NCBI GenBank assembly: GCA_011390935.1
Contig: JAABRL010000006.1
Span: 2,840-54,947 of the forward strand
Length of the DNA stretch: 52,108 nt
Reading direction: 5' to 3'
Source: Gemmatimonas sp.
Lineage (GTDB): Bacteria; Gemmatimonadota; Gemmatimonadetes; Gemmatimonadales; Gemmatimonadaceae
Below are positions 26,774-34,069 of this stretch, piece by piece (position 1 is the stretch's first letter; each line of letters opens with the position of its first letter). The position numbers and the translations under genes are program-made. The notes under the pieces were generated by a model. The model was given only the letters and a program-made list of their open reading frames with translations. It searched no databases and was not told the origin of the DNA.

Positions 26774-27823
26774 GTGAAGCTGCCCGTGAACTTCTACAAG
26801 CCGCTCGCCATTGGCGCACCGGCCCCGCTTCGCACATTGCCGATTCGTCCGGAGCGCATGATCCATTTCTTCCCGCCGCATGTGGAGAAGATTCGCGCGC
26901 GGGTTCCCGAGATGATCCGCCAGGTGGACGTGCTGTGCGGCAATCTCGAAGACGCGATCCCGGTGGAGGACAAGGACGCGGCACGCGCCGGTTTCATCGA
27001 GGTCGCGAACGCCAACGACTTCGGCACCACCGCACTGTGGGTGCGTGTCAACTGCCTCAACTCCCCGTGGATTCTCGATGACCTCGAGCAGATCGTGCGC
27101 GAGGCCGGCAACCGGGTGGACGTGATCATGGTGCCCAAGGTGGAGGGTCCGTGGGACATTCATTTTGTGGATCAGCACCTGGCGCTGCTCGAAGCGCGCT
27201 ATCACGTCTCGCGTCCGATTCTCATTCATGCCCTGCTCGAAACCGCGGAGGGCGTGAAGAACGTGGAGCAGATCGCTGGGGCCAGCCCGCGCATGCACGG
27301 CATGAGTCTGGGCCCGGCCGACCTCGCGGCGTCGCGTGGCATGAAGACCACGCGCGTGGGTGGGGGTCATCCGCACTACGGCGTGCTGGCCGATCCGGTG
27401 GAAGGCGCTGACGACGCTCCGCGCGCGTTCGTGCAGCAGGACCTGTGGCACTACACGGTGGCGCGTATGGTTGACGCGTGCGTCGCGCACGGCATTCGTG
27501 CGTTCTACGGGCCGTTCGGCGACATTCGCGATGAAGCCGGATGCGAGGCGCAGATGCGCAGCGTGTTCGTGATGGGGTGCACTGGCGCGTGGTCGTTGGC
27601 ACCGAACCAGATCGCGATTGCGCGGCGCGTGTTCAGTCCCAATGTGAAGGAGGTGCTGTTCGCCAAGCGCATTCTCGAGGCGATGCCCGATGGCAGCGGT
27701 GTAGCCATGATCGACGGCAAGATGCAGGACGATGCCACCTGGAAGCAGGCCAAGGTGATCGTCGACCTGGCGCGTCTGGTGGCGCAGAATGACGCCGAGC
27801 TGGCCACCGCGTACGGCTTCTGA
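26774..27823 (+). CDS. mcl: Malyl-CoA / beta-methylmalyl-CoA / citramalyl-CoA lyase
   Basis: This 349-residue HpcH/HpaI-CitE superfamily lyase starts at GTG 26774 with GGAG at 26765-26768. It has the metal-binding [11 protein letters not shown] segment, [14 protein letters not shown] with the KVE metal ligand, [37 protein letters not shown] and the C-terminal [16 protein letters not shown]. These closely follow Chloroflexus Mcl, including the [11 protein letters not shown] start. One enzyme serves three steps: cleavage of malyl-CoA to acetyl-CoA and glyoxylate, condensation of glyoxylate with propionyl-CoA to beta-methylmalyl-CoA, and cleavage of citramalyl-CoA to acetyl-CoA and pyruvate. The length matches the Chloroflexus-type subgroup, longer than CitE proteins. 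Confidence 0.95.
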   Translation: MKLPVNFYKPLAIGAPAPLRTLPIRPERMIHFFPPHVEKIRARVPEMIRQVDVLCGNLEDAIPVEDKDAARAGFIEVANANDFGTTALWVRVNCLNSPWILDDLEQIVREAGNRVDVIMVPKVEGPWDIHFVDQHLALLEARYHVSRPILIHALLETAEGVKNVEQIAGASPRMHGMSLGPADLAASRGMKTTRVGGGHPHYGVLADPVEGADDAPRAFVQQDLWHYTVARMVDACVAHGIRAFYGPFGDIRDEAGCEAQMRSVFVMGCTGAWSLAPNQIAIARRVFSPNVKEVLFAKRILEAMPDGSGVAMIDGKMQDDATWKQAKVIVDLARLVAQNDAELATAYGF

Positions 27824-27839
27824 ACGGAACGCGCGATCC

Positions 27840-28916
27840 ATGAGTGACAAGACGCGGCCCGGCAACTTCTTCGAAGACTTCGCGATCGGGCAGACCATTG
27901 TGCACGCGACCCCTCGCACCGTGTCGGAGGGTGACGTGTCGATGTACACGTCCCTCTTCGGTTCGCGGTTTGCCGTGCAGTCGTCATCGCCGTTCGCCAG
28001 CACCGTGGGCCTCGATCGTGCACCCGTGGACTCGGTGCTCGTCTTTCATTTGGTGTTCGGCAAGACCGTGCCCGACATTTCGCTCAATGCCATCGCCAAC
28101 CTCGGCTACGCCGACGGGCGCTTCGGCGTACCCGTCTTCCCCGGGGACACACTGCGCACCGAGAGCACGGTGCTCGGTCTCAAGGCCAATCGTGACGGCA
28201 CGACCGGCGTGGTGTATGTGCGCTCACGTGGCGTGAATCAGCGAGATGACATGGTGGTGGAGTATGTGCGCTGGGTCATGGTGCGCAAGCGGGAAGCGGC
28301 GAGCGCCCCGCCGTCCACGAGTGTTCCCGATTTGCCCGAGGCCGTCGCGGCAGCCGCGTTGCATGTGCCCTATGCCGTACGCGATGGCGCTTACGATCTG
28401 GCGCTGGCTGGCAGTGCGCACCTGTGGGAGGACTATGCCAAAGGCGAGCGCATCGATCATGTGGATGGCATGACGATTGAAGAAGCCGAGCACATGATGG
28501 CAGCGCGGCTGTATCAGAACACGGCCAAGGTGCACTTCAATCAGCATGTGGAGCGCGAGGGGCGATTCGGGCGGCGCATCGTGTACGGCGGGCACATCAT
28601 CTCGCTTGCTCGTGCCCTGTCGTTCAACGGGCTCGGCAACGCATTCGCGATTGTCGGCATCAATGGGGGCCGACATGTGAACCCCACGTTCGCCGGCGAT
28701 ACCATCTACGCGTGGTCGGAGGTGCTCGACACACAGCCACTGGGCGACCGGGGCGATCTGGGCGTGCTTCGGGTGCGCACCGTGGCGCTCAAGGATTGTG
28801 CGGCGACGCGGTTTTCGTACAAGGATGCGGATGGGGCTTACGATCCGGCCGTCGTGCTCGATTTCGACTACTGGGTGCTCATGCCACGCCGCGTGACGAT
28901 GCGCCCACCGCAGTAG
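27840..28916 (+). CDS. mch: Mesaconyl-C1-CoA (2-methylfumaryl-CoA) hydratase
   Basis: This 358-residue double-hotdog MaoC-type hydratase starts at ATG 27840, 16 bp after mcl. The N-terminal hotdog contains GNFFEDFAIGQTIVHATPRT, VDSVLVFHLVFGKTVPD and VFPGDTLRTES. The C-terminal hotdog contains KGERIDHVDGMTIEEAEH, HFNQHVEREGRFGRRIVYGG and GDTIYAWSEVLD. The order and wording follow Chloroflexus Mch. It reversibly dehydrates beta-methylmalyl-CoA (erythro form) to mesaconyl-C1-CoA, the substrate of Mct. It closes the smtA-smtB-mct-mcl-mch operon; the next gene begins 96 bp later. Confidence is high because the immediate partners Mcl and Mct are equally clear. Confidence 0.95.
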   Translation: MSDKTRPGNFFEDFAIGQTIVHATPRTVSEGDVSMYTSLFGSRFAVQSSSPFASTVGLDRAPVDSVLVFHLVFGKTVPDISLNAIANLGYADGRFGVPVFPGDTLRTESTVLGLKANRDGTTGVVYVRSRGVNQRDDMVVEYVRWVMVRKREAASAPPSTSVPDLPEAVAAAALHVPYAVRDGAYDLALAGSAHLWEDYAKGERIDHVDGMTIEEAEHMMAARLYQNTAKVHFNQHVEREGRFGRRIVYGGHIISLARALSFNGLGNAFAIVGINGGRHVNPTFAGDTIYAWSEVLDTQPLGDRGDLGVLRVRTVALKDCAATRFSYKDADGAYDPAVVLDFDYWVLMPRRVTMRPPQ

Positions 28917-29012
28917 CGTGGCACGCGGTGGGCGGGCCGTCCGCTGGACCTGCCCCCCTCCCGCCCAACGCGCCCCGGGCTCATGTTCAAGGCGAACCCT
29001 CGCCTACCGCAC

Positions 29013-30152
29013 ATGACCTTCGCTGCCATCACCGGCTGGGGCGCCTGCATGCCGCCCGCCATCCTCAGTAACGACGATCTCTCCACCTTTCTCGAGACGT
29101 CGGACGAGTGGATCTCCACGCGTACCGGCATGCGCGAGCGACGCATCTCGCATGTGAGCGCGATCGAACTGTCCACCGTCGCCGCCGCGCGTGCCTTGGC
29201 GTGCGCGGGACTCGAACCGGGCGACGTGGACCTCATCATCTACGGCGGCGTGTCGAACGATGAACTCGTGCCCAACTCCGCATCGGGAGTGCAGATCGCG
29301 CTCGGGGCCACGCGTGCCGCCAGCATCGATCTCAACACGGCCTGTACCAGCTTCTGCTACGGTCTCACCACGGCCACGGCGATGATTCGCACCGGCGTGG
29401 TACGCAATGCCATCGTGATCGGTGTCGAGCTCATCAGTCGCTACATGGACTGGAGCAATCGCAACGTGGCCGTGCTGTTCGGTGATGGCGCCGCCGCCGT
29501 CGTGCTGCAGGCCTCCGATCAGGAAGAGGGCGTACTCGGGAGCGTGCTCGGCTGCGACGCCGAAGGACGTCAGACGCTGCGCGTGCGCGGTTTCGGCTGC
29601 ACATATGCCAACCACGACGTGCAGTTCGGCGACACCATCTGGGATTTCGACGGGCAGACCATTTTCAAGCGCGCAGTGCACGCCATGGCGGATGCGTCAC
29701 GCCGTGTGATGGCGCAGCAGGGTGTGACCGCCGACGACATCGATCTGGTCGTGCCGCATCAGGCCAACCTGCGCATCATCGAATCGGTGGCGAAGTACGC
29801 CGGTGTCCCAATGGAGAAGGTCATCGTCACCGTACAGAAGTACGGTAACATGAGCGCCGCGACGGTCCCGGTGGCGCTGGTGGAAGCGCTCGACACCGGG
29901 CGTGTGCGGCCGGGAGCGACCATGCTCATGCCCGCGTTTGGCGGCGGCCTCACGTACTGTTCGCTGCTCGTGAAGTGGGGGCAGCGGGTCACGCCATTGG
30001 GCAGCACCGATCGCGTGTTGCCGCCGGCCACGCGAACGGCACTCGAGATGGTCAACGAGATCCGCTCGCATCAGGACCCGCACGGCCGGTCACTCGCTGG
30101 CCTGATGGCCCCGGCGTTCGCCGAATCGTACGCACCCGTACACGCGGTATAG
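29013..30152 (+). CDS. 3-oxoacyl-ACP synthase III (KAS III / FabH-like) with C-terminal extension
   Basis: I use ATG 29013 because KAS III proteins begin within a few residues of the AITGWG strand; ATG 28983 would add ten residues (MFKANPRLPH). The protein has 379 residues. The thiolase-fold catalytic triad is visible: Cys111 in LNTACTSF, His249 in VPHQANLRI, and Asn279 in KYGNMSAA. FGDGAAAVVL and the GGGLTY end strand are also present. About 45 residues follow the normal FabH end (from GSTDRVLPP to the stop) and have no obvious motif. KAS III enzymes condense an acyl-CoA starter with malonyl-ACP. It lies 96 bp after mch on the same strand; a link to the pathway, for example use of propionyl-CoA as a starter, is only a suggestion. 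Confidence 0.88.
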   Translation: MTFAAITGWGACMPPAILSNDDLSTFLETSDEWISTRTGMRERRISHVSAIELSTVAAARALACAGLEPGDVDLIIYGGVSNDELVPNSASGVQIALGATRAASIDLNTACTSFCYGLTTATAMIRTGVVRNAIVIGVELISRYMDWSNRNVAVLFGDGAAAVVLQASDQEEGVLGSVLGCDAEGRQTLRVRGFGCTYANHDVQFGDTIWDFDGQTIFKRAVHAMADASRRVMAQQGVTADDIDLVVPHQANLRIIESVAKYAGVPMEKVIVTVQKYGNMSAATVPVALVEALDTGRVRPGATMLMPAFGGGLTYCSLLVKWGQRVTPLGSTDRVLPPATRTALEMVNEIRSHQDPHGRSLAGLMAPAFAESYAPVHAV

Positions 30153-30157
30153 CGCAC

Positions 30158-30886
30158 GTGCGCGCGTCCACTGCGCTCCTGCTCGCCGCGCTGGTTCCAG
30201 CGCCTACTCTTGGCGCGCAGATCGTGCGAGGCACGCTGCTGCAGGCGGGCTCGACGCAACCGCTCGCAGACGCCGTGATTGCGGCGGTGGACTCCGCCAG
30301 CGTTGTCGTCGACGAAACCCGATCGTTGGCGAACGGCGACTTCATGCTGAACATGCGCGGCGTTCGGCGTGTGCGCTTTGTGGTACGCAAACTCGGCGTG
30401 CAGCCCACCACGTCGGATGTCCTGGAGGTGCCAACCGATCGCGACACGATCGATCTGGAGATCGCGGCGCCGCTGTTCGGTGTCACCCTCGCGACGGTCC
30501 GCGTGGTTGCCGCCCCCGCACGCATGCCGACGTACAACGAGAATCAGCTTCGCAACGCGCGACGCAATGGATGGCGTGTGGTGGACCCCGTGCGCGTGGC
30601 CGAAGAGCGAGGGACTGTGCAGTCGCTCGGCGAGATGATGCGACGCTTGCCGCTGGCCGGCGTCCGTCCGCCGGAAGGCGGGCAGGGGTGCTACTACTAT
30701 GTGCGTACCGGCCGATGCCTCTCACTCGTGGTCGATGGGCAGGTGCTCGGTCCGAATGCATTCATTTCGGCGAACGACGTGCATTTTTTTGCGCTGATCA
30801 CGCCGAGTCAGGCGACGATTGCGTACGGGCCGCGCGCTCGTGACGGCGCGATTTTCGTGGCGACGCGTCGTCAGGAGGATGAGTAG
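30158..30886 (+). CDS. Exported protein: carboxypeptidase-regulatory-like domain plus TonB-plug-like domain, no barrel
   Basis: This 242-residue protein starts at GTG 30158, 5 bp after the ketosynthase stop. The signal peptide ends near TLGAQ. Residues about 22-105 form a carboxypeptidase-regulatory/DUF4480-type beta-sandwich (IVRGTLLQAGSTQPLADAVI), the domain usually found at the N-terminus of SusC-like receptors. Residues about 145-242 resemble a receptor plug: SLGEMMRRLPLAGV, a Cys-containing CYYYVRTGRCLSLVVDG segment, and ITPSQATIAYGPRARDGAIFVATRR, which ends where a barrel would begin. The reading frame then stops cleanly, with no barrel sequence downstream in any frame. It may be a stand-alone periplasmic partner of a receptor or a stable remnant. 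Confidence 0.75.
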   Translation: MRASTALLLAALVPAPTLGAQIVRGTLLQAGSTQPLADAVIAAVDSASVVVDETRSLANGDFMLNMRGVRRVRFVVRKLGVQPTTSDVLEVPTDRDTIDLEIAAPLFGVTLATVRVVAAPARMPTYNENQLRNARRNGWRVVDPVRVAEERGTVQSLGEMMRRLPLAGVRPPEGGQGCYYYVRTGRCLSLVVDGQVLGPNAFISANDVHFFALITPSQATIAYGPRARDGAIFVATRRQEDE

Positions 30887-30913
30887 GCGCGACGCCCTTG
30901 ACGGCGCCGCTCA

Positions 30914-32038
30914 TCACCCGCCGGCGAAGCGGGCGATGAACGCACGATCGAGCCGATCCTTCAACCACATGGCCCAGGTGCCGGACAGCGCCAGTGATCC
31001 GCGACTCGCGATCGCGCGCCCGTCGCCGGTATTCACGAGAGCCAGAAACTGCCGCTGCGGCGCGTAGGGGGCCGGCAGCGCGCGATGCTGCACCACACTG
31101 GCCAGTGTGCGCGCGAGCACGGGCCCCATGCGCACGGCATACACGCCGGCCTTCGGGGTGTCATCCCACGACAACGGCGTCGCGCAATCCCCCGCGGCAA
31201 ACACGTGCGCGGCCCCCGGCGAGCGCAGATGTCCGTCCACCAGGAGAAATCCGCGGTCGTCCACAGGGAGTCCACTTGCCGCCAGCCACGGCGGTGCGGC
31301 AGCGCCCGTTGCCCACACCGTACAGTCGCTCGGCAGGCGTGCACCGTCCGCAAGTTCGAGCGCGTCGTGATGCACACGGGCCACCCGCGCGCCCAAACGT
31401 ACCGCCACACGCTGACGATCGCACGCGCGGATGAGCTGTCGGGCCAGACGCGGCCCACGCTCAGGCACGAGTTCGTGTTCGACCCCGAGCACCGTGATCG
31501 CGACCGCGCGTGCAACATCACCGTCGAGCGTGAGCCGCGCGCGCGTCGCGAGTGCCATCTCGATCCCCGCGAGTCCCGCGCCCACGACGGTGACCGCACC
31601 ACGGCCGCGAGCCGCGAGCTCGGACAGCTGCGTGCGCAGCCGTTCCACGTTGTGCAACGGTTTGAGCGGAATCGCATGTTCACTCGCGCCGGCCACATCC
31701 AGGCCGGCCGGCTTGGACCCCACGGCGATCGAACACAGATCAAACGCCAGCGTGTCGCCGTTATCGAGCGTGATGCGGCGCGATACGGGATCGAGGCCGC
31801 GTACATGTTGGGGCAGTCGCGTTGCCCCCGCCCATTGGCACAGCTGCTCCGTGTCGAGCGACAGCTCCGATCGATCGTAGCGACCGCCGAGCCATCCGGG
31901 CACCATGCCGGAGTACACATGCTCCGCTTCGCCGGTACACACGACCACGTCGCAGCCGTCGAGGGCCCCGGTGGCGAGCGCCTCGAGCACGAACAGATGC
32001 GCGTGGCCCAGTCCGGCGAGCACCAGGCGTGGTCTCAC
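30914..32038 (-). CDS. FAD-dependent pyridine nucleotide-disulphide oxidoreductase (NDH-2/SelD-N-terminal-like)
   Basis: This 374-residue flavoprotein has an N-terminal LVLAGLGHAHLFVLEAL FAD-binding unit, in which the usual third glycine position is His. The region YSGMVPGWLGGRY, the NAD-binding unit VTVVGAGLAGIEMAL, and the second FAD motif VFAAGDCATPL follow. The GHAHL start and SGMVPG segment are those of the NADH-dehydrogenase-like domain that is fused to selenophosphate synthetase (SelD) in some bacteria; here it stands alone. Its ATG overlaps the stop of the thioesterase gene (ATGA at 32035-32038), so the two are coupled. The electron acceptor is unknown; there is no membrane segment, only a basic, aromatic C-terminus (WAMWLKDRLDRAFIARFAGG). 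Confidence 0.85.
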   Translation of the reverse strand: MRPRLVLAGLGHAHLFVLEALATGALDGCDVVVCTGEAEHVYSGMVPGWLGGRYDRSELSLDTEQLCQWAGATRLPQHVRGLDPVSRRITLDNGDTLAFDLCSIAVGSKPAGLDVAGASEHAIPLKPLHNVERLRTQLSELAARGRGAVTVVGAGLAGIEMALATRARLTLDGDVARAVAITVLGVEHELVPERGPRLARQLIRACDRQRVAVRLGARVARVHHDALELADGARLPSDCTVWATGAAAPPWLAASGLPVDDRGFLLVDGHLRSPGAAHVFAAGDCATPLSWDDTPKAGVYAVRMGPVLARTLASVVQHRALPAPYAPQRQFLALVNTGDGRAIASRGSLALSGTWAMWLKDRLDRAFIARFAGG

Positions 32039-32913
32039 GGCGGCACGTCGCCAACAGGGCGCATGCGCAGCAGCCCTTCCTGCGCCACCGAGGCCACCAA
32101 CTCACCGGTGCGCGCAAAGATCGACCCGCGCGCAAACCCGCGGGCGCCACCGCTGACCGGACTGTCCATCACATACAGCAACCATTCATCCGCACGAAAT
32201 GCACGATGCAGCCACACCGAGTGATCGAGCGAAGCAATCTGCAGCCCGGGCGCACGCCACGACACCCCATGGGGCAGGAGTGCGGTGGTCAGCAGACTGT
32301 AGTCGGACGCATACGCAAGCACCGCCTGATGCAGCAGCAGTTCGTCCGGCATGGTGCCGACCGCGCGAAACCACAACTGCCGCTGCGGTGGTCGCACCTC
32401 GGGTCGAAACGGATCGATCGGATCGACGGGTCGAATGTCGATCGGACGGTCCTGCGTCCACGCCGCGCGATAGCGCTCGGGAATGCGGTCGGCAATCGCT
32501 CGCAAGAGCGTCAGCTCACTCGGCAGCGTCTCGGGCGCCGGCACGTCGGGCATCGACAGCTGATGGGTGAGGCCCTCCTCCATCTTGTGGAAGGACGCGG
32601 AGAGATTGAAGATCGCGCGCCCATGCTGAATCGCCGTCACGCGCCGGGTCGCGAAGCTCGTACCATCGCGCAGGCGGTCCACGAAGTACACGATCGGCGC
32701 GGCCAGATCACCAGGCAGAATGAAGTCGCCGCGCACGGAGTGTGCTTCCCGCGCATCATCCACCGTGCGACGCGCCGCCACCAGCGCTTGCGCGAACACC
32801 TGCCCCCCGAATACGCGACCGGATCCCAGATCCCGGTTGCCGCCGCGGTAGATGTTGACTTCGAGCGGTTCGAGCGCGAGCAGCGAGAGCAGCTCGTGGA
32901 GCGGAGTGGTCAT
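32035..32913 (-). CDS. tesB: Acyl-CoA thioesterase II (TesB family)
   Basis: This 292-residue double-hotdog thioesterase is the size of E. coli TesB. The catalytic residues fall at the same positions as in E. coli as I recall them: Asp204 in LAYASDYSLL, Ser228 (Thr in E. coli) in LQIASLDHSVWLH, and Gln278 in SVAQEGLLR. The N-terminal hotdog has VFGGQVFAQALVAA and the conserved SVRGDFILPGD. It releases fatty acids from medium- and long-chain acyl-CoA. It is the first gene of a two-gene leftward operon with the FAD oxidoreductase and is divergent from the alcohol dehydrogenase gene across 85 bp. Confidence 0.92.
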   Translation of the reverse strand: MTTPLHELLSLLALEPLEVNIYRGGNRDLGSGRVFGGQVFAQALVAARRTVDDAREAHSVRGDFILPGDLAAPIVYFVDRLRDGTSFATRRVTAIQHGRAIFNLSASFHKMEEGLTHQLSMPDVPAPETLPSELTLLRAIADRIPERYRAAWTQDRPIDIRPVDPIDPFRPEVRPPQRQLWFRAVGTMPDELLLHQAVLAYASDYSLLTTALLPHGVSWRAPGLQIASLDHSVWLHRAFRADEWLLYVMDSPVSGGARGFARGSIFARTGELVASVAQEGLLRMRPVGDVPP

Positions 32914-32958
32914 GCACGGCCTCAGCGGTCATCGACAATACCCGACGCAGCGTGCGGC

Positions 32959-32996
32959 GGTATCTTCGAGAAGAGCATTTCACCTCGAAAGATACC
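32959..32996 (+). promoter_or_regulatory. Long inverted repeat just before the alcohol dehydrogenase start
   Basis: GGTATCTTCGAG (32959-32970) pairs with CTCGAAAGATACC (32984-32996) over 12 bp with one bulged A, around a 13-nt loop. The right arm ends 2 bp before the ATG at 32999 and covers the only purine-rich stretch (GAAAGA) that could act as a ribosome-binding site. TATCTT (32961-32966), a possible -10 box, lies inside the left arm. It may act as DNA (an operator for an unknown repressor) or as RNA (a hairpin hiding the ribosome-binding site). The structure is seen; its role is inferred. Confidence 0.6.
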
Positions 32997-32998
32997 CC

Positions 32999-34069
32999 AT
33001 GCGCGCTGTCTGCTACGATTCCTTCGCTGGCCCGATTCGGGTCGAGACGCTTGCCGACCCCACCCCCTCGCCGCATGGCGTGGTGGTGCGCGTGCACGCC
33101 ACCGGACTGTGCCGCAGCGATTGGCACGGCTGGCAGGGACACGACCCCGACATTCACGCGTTCCCGCACGTTCCGGGGCACGAACTCGCTGGGGTCGTCG
33201 CCGACGTGGGCCCCGAGGTGCGGCGCTGGCGCGTCGGTGATCGAGTAACGGTGCCGTTCGTCTGCGCGTGCGGCACATGCGCGCCCTGCGTGCGCGGCGA
33301 TGCGCAGGTGTGCGACGACCAGACGCAGCCCGGCTTTACGCACTGGGGCTCGTACGCCGAATACGTGGCGCTGCATCAGGCGGATGTGAACCTCGTCGCC
33401 CTGCCCGAGGCGCTGTCGTTCGATACCGCCGCGGGACTCGGGTGCCGCTTCGCCACCTCGTTTCGCGCGGTCGTGGATCAAGGCCGTGTGCAGCCCGGGC
33501 AGTGGGTAGCCGTGTTCGGGTGCGGAGGCGTAGGGCTGTCGGCGATCATGATTGCCCGTGCCCTCGGTGCCCGAATCATCGGGGTGGACGTCTCTGACAC
33601 GGCGCTCTCACTGGCCCAGCAGGCCGGCGCCGAGGTGGTGCTCAAGGCTCGCGACACCGCGAGCGGCGCGGCTTCAGCACAGCGCGGGCGCGAGGTGCGC
33701 GGCGCGATTCGTGAGATCACGGGCGGTGGCGTCGATGTGTCAATCGACGCGCTCGGCTCACGCGGTACGGCGCGCGGCGCACTCGAGGCACTGCGCAAGA
33801 ACGGACGCATGGTACAGGTGGGACTCATGGCGGGCGACGATGCCAACCCGCCCTTCCCGCTGCACCTCGTGATCGCGCGCGAGCTCGAAATCGTTGGCAG
33901 CCACGGCATGGCGGCGCATGCCTATCCGCGCATGCTCGCCATGGTGATGGACGGCCGGCTCGATCCGGAGCGCCTCATCACCCGGCGCCTCTCGCTGGCG
34001 GAGGCGCCGGACGCGCTGGCCACGATGGCGACCGCGCCAGTGGCCGGTGTGTCCATCATTCACCCCTGA
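32999..34069 (+). CDS. Zinc-dependent alcohol dehydrogenase (MDR superfamily)
   Basis: This 356-residue medium-chain dehydrogenase starts at ATG 32999. Catalytic zinc ligands are Cys38 (GLCRSDWHGW) and His61-Glu62 (VPGHELAG). The structural zinc site is C91-C94-C97-C105 (CGTCAPCVRGDAQVC). The Rossmann fold follows with FGCGGVGLSAIMIA and an acidic VDVSD end, indicating NAD(H). DALGSRGTARGALEALRKNGRM is typical of the FadN/AdhP-like "alcohol dehydrogenase catalytic domain" group. The substrate is unknown. An inverted repeat lies directly upstream. The 3' end overlaps the convergent M1 peptidase gene by 10 bp. Confidence 0.92.
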   Translation: MRAVCYDSFAGPIRVETLADPTPSPHGVVVRVHATGLCRSDWHGWQGHDPDIHAFPHVPGHELAGVVADVGPEVRRWRVGDRVTVPFVCACGTCAPCVRGDAQVCDDQTQPGFTHWGSYAEYVALHQADVNLVALPEALSFDTAAGLGCRFATSFRAVVDQGRVQPGQWVAVFGCGGVGLSAIMIARALGARIIGVDVSDTALSLAQQAGAEVVLKARDTASGAASAQRGREVRGAIREITGGGVDVSIDALGSRGTARGALEALRKNGRMVQVGLMAGDDANPPFPLHLVIARELEIVGSHGMAAHAYPRMLAMVMDGRLDPERLITRRLSLAEAPDALATMATAPVAGVSIIHP

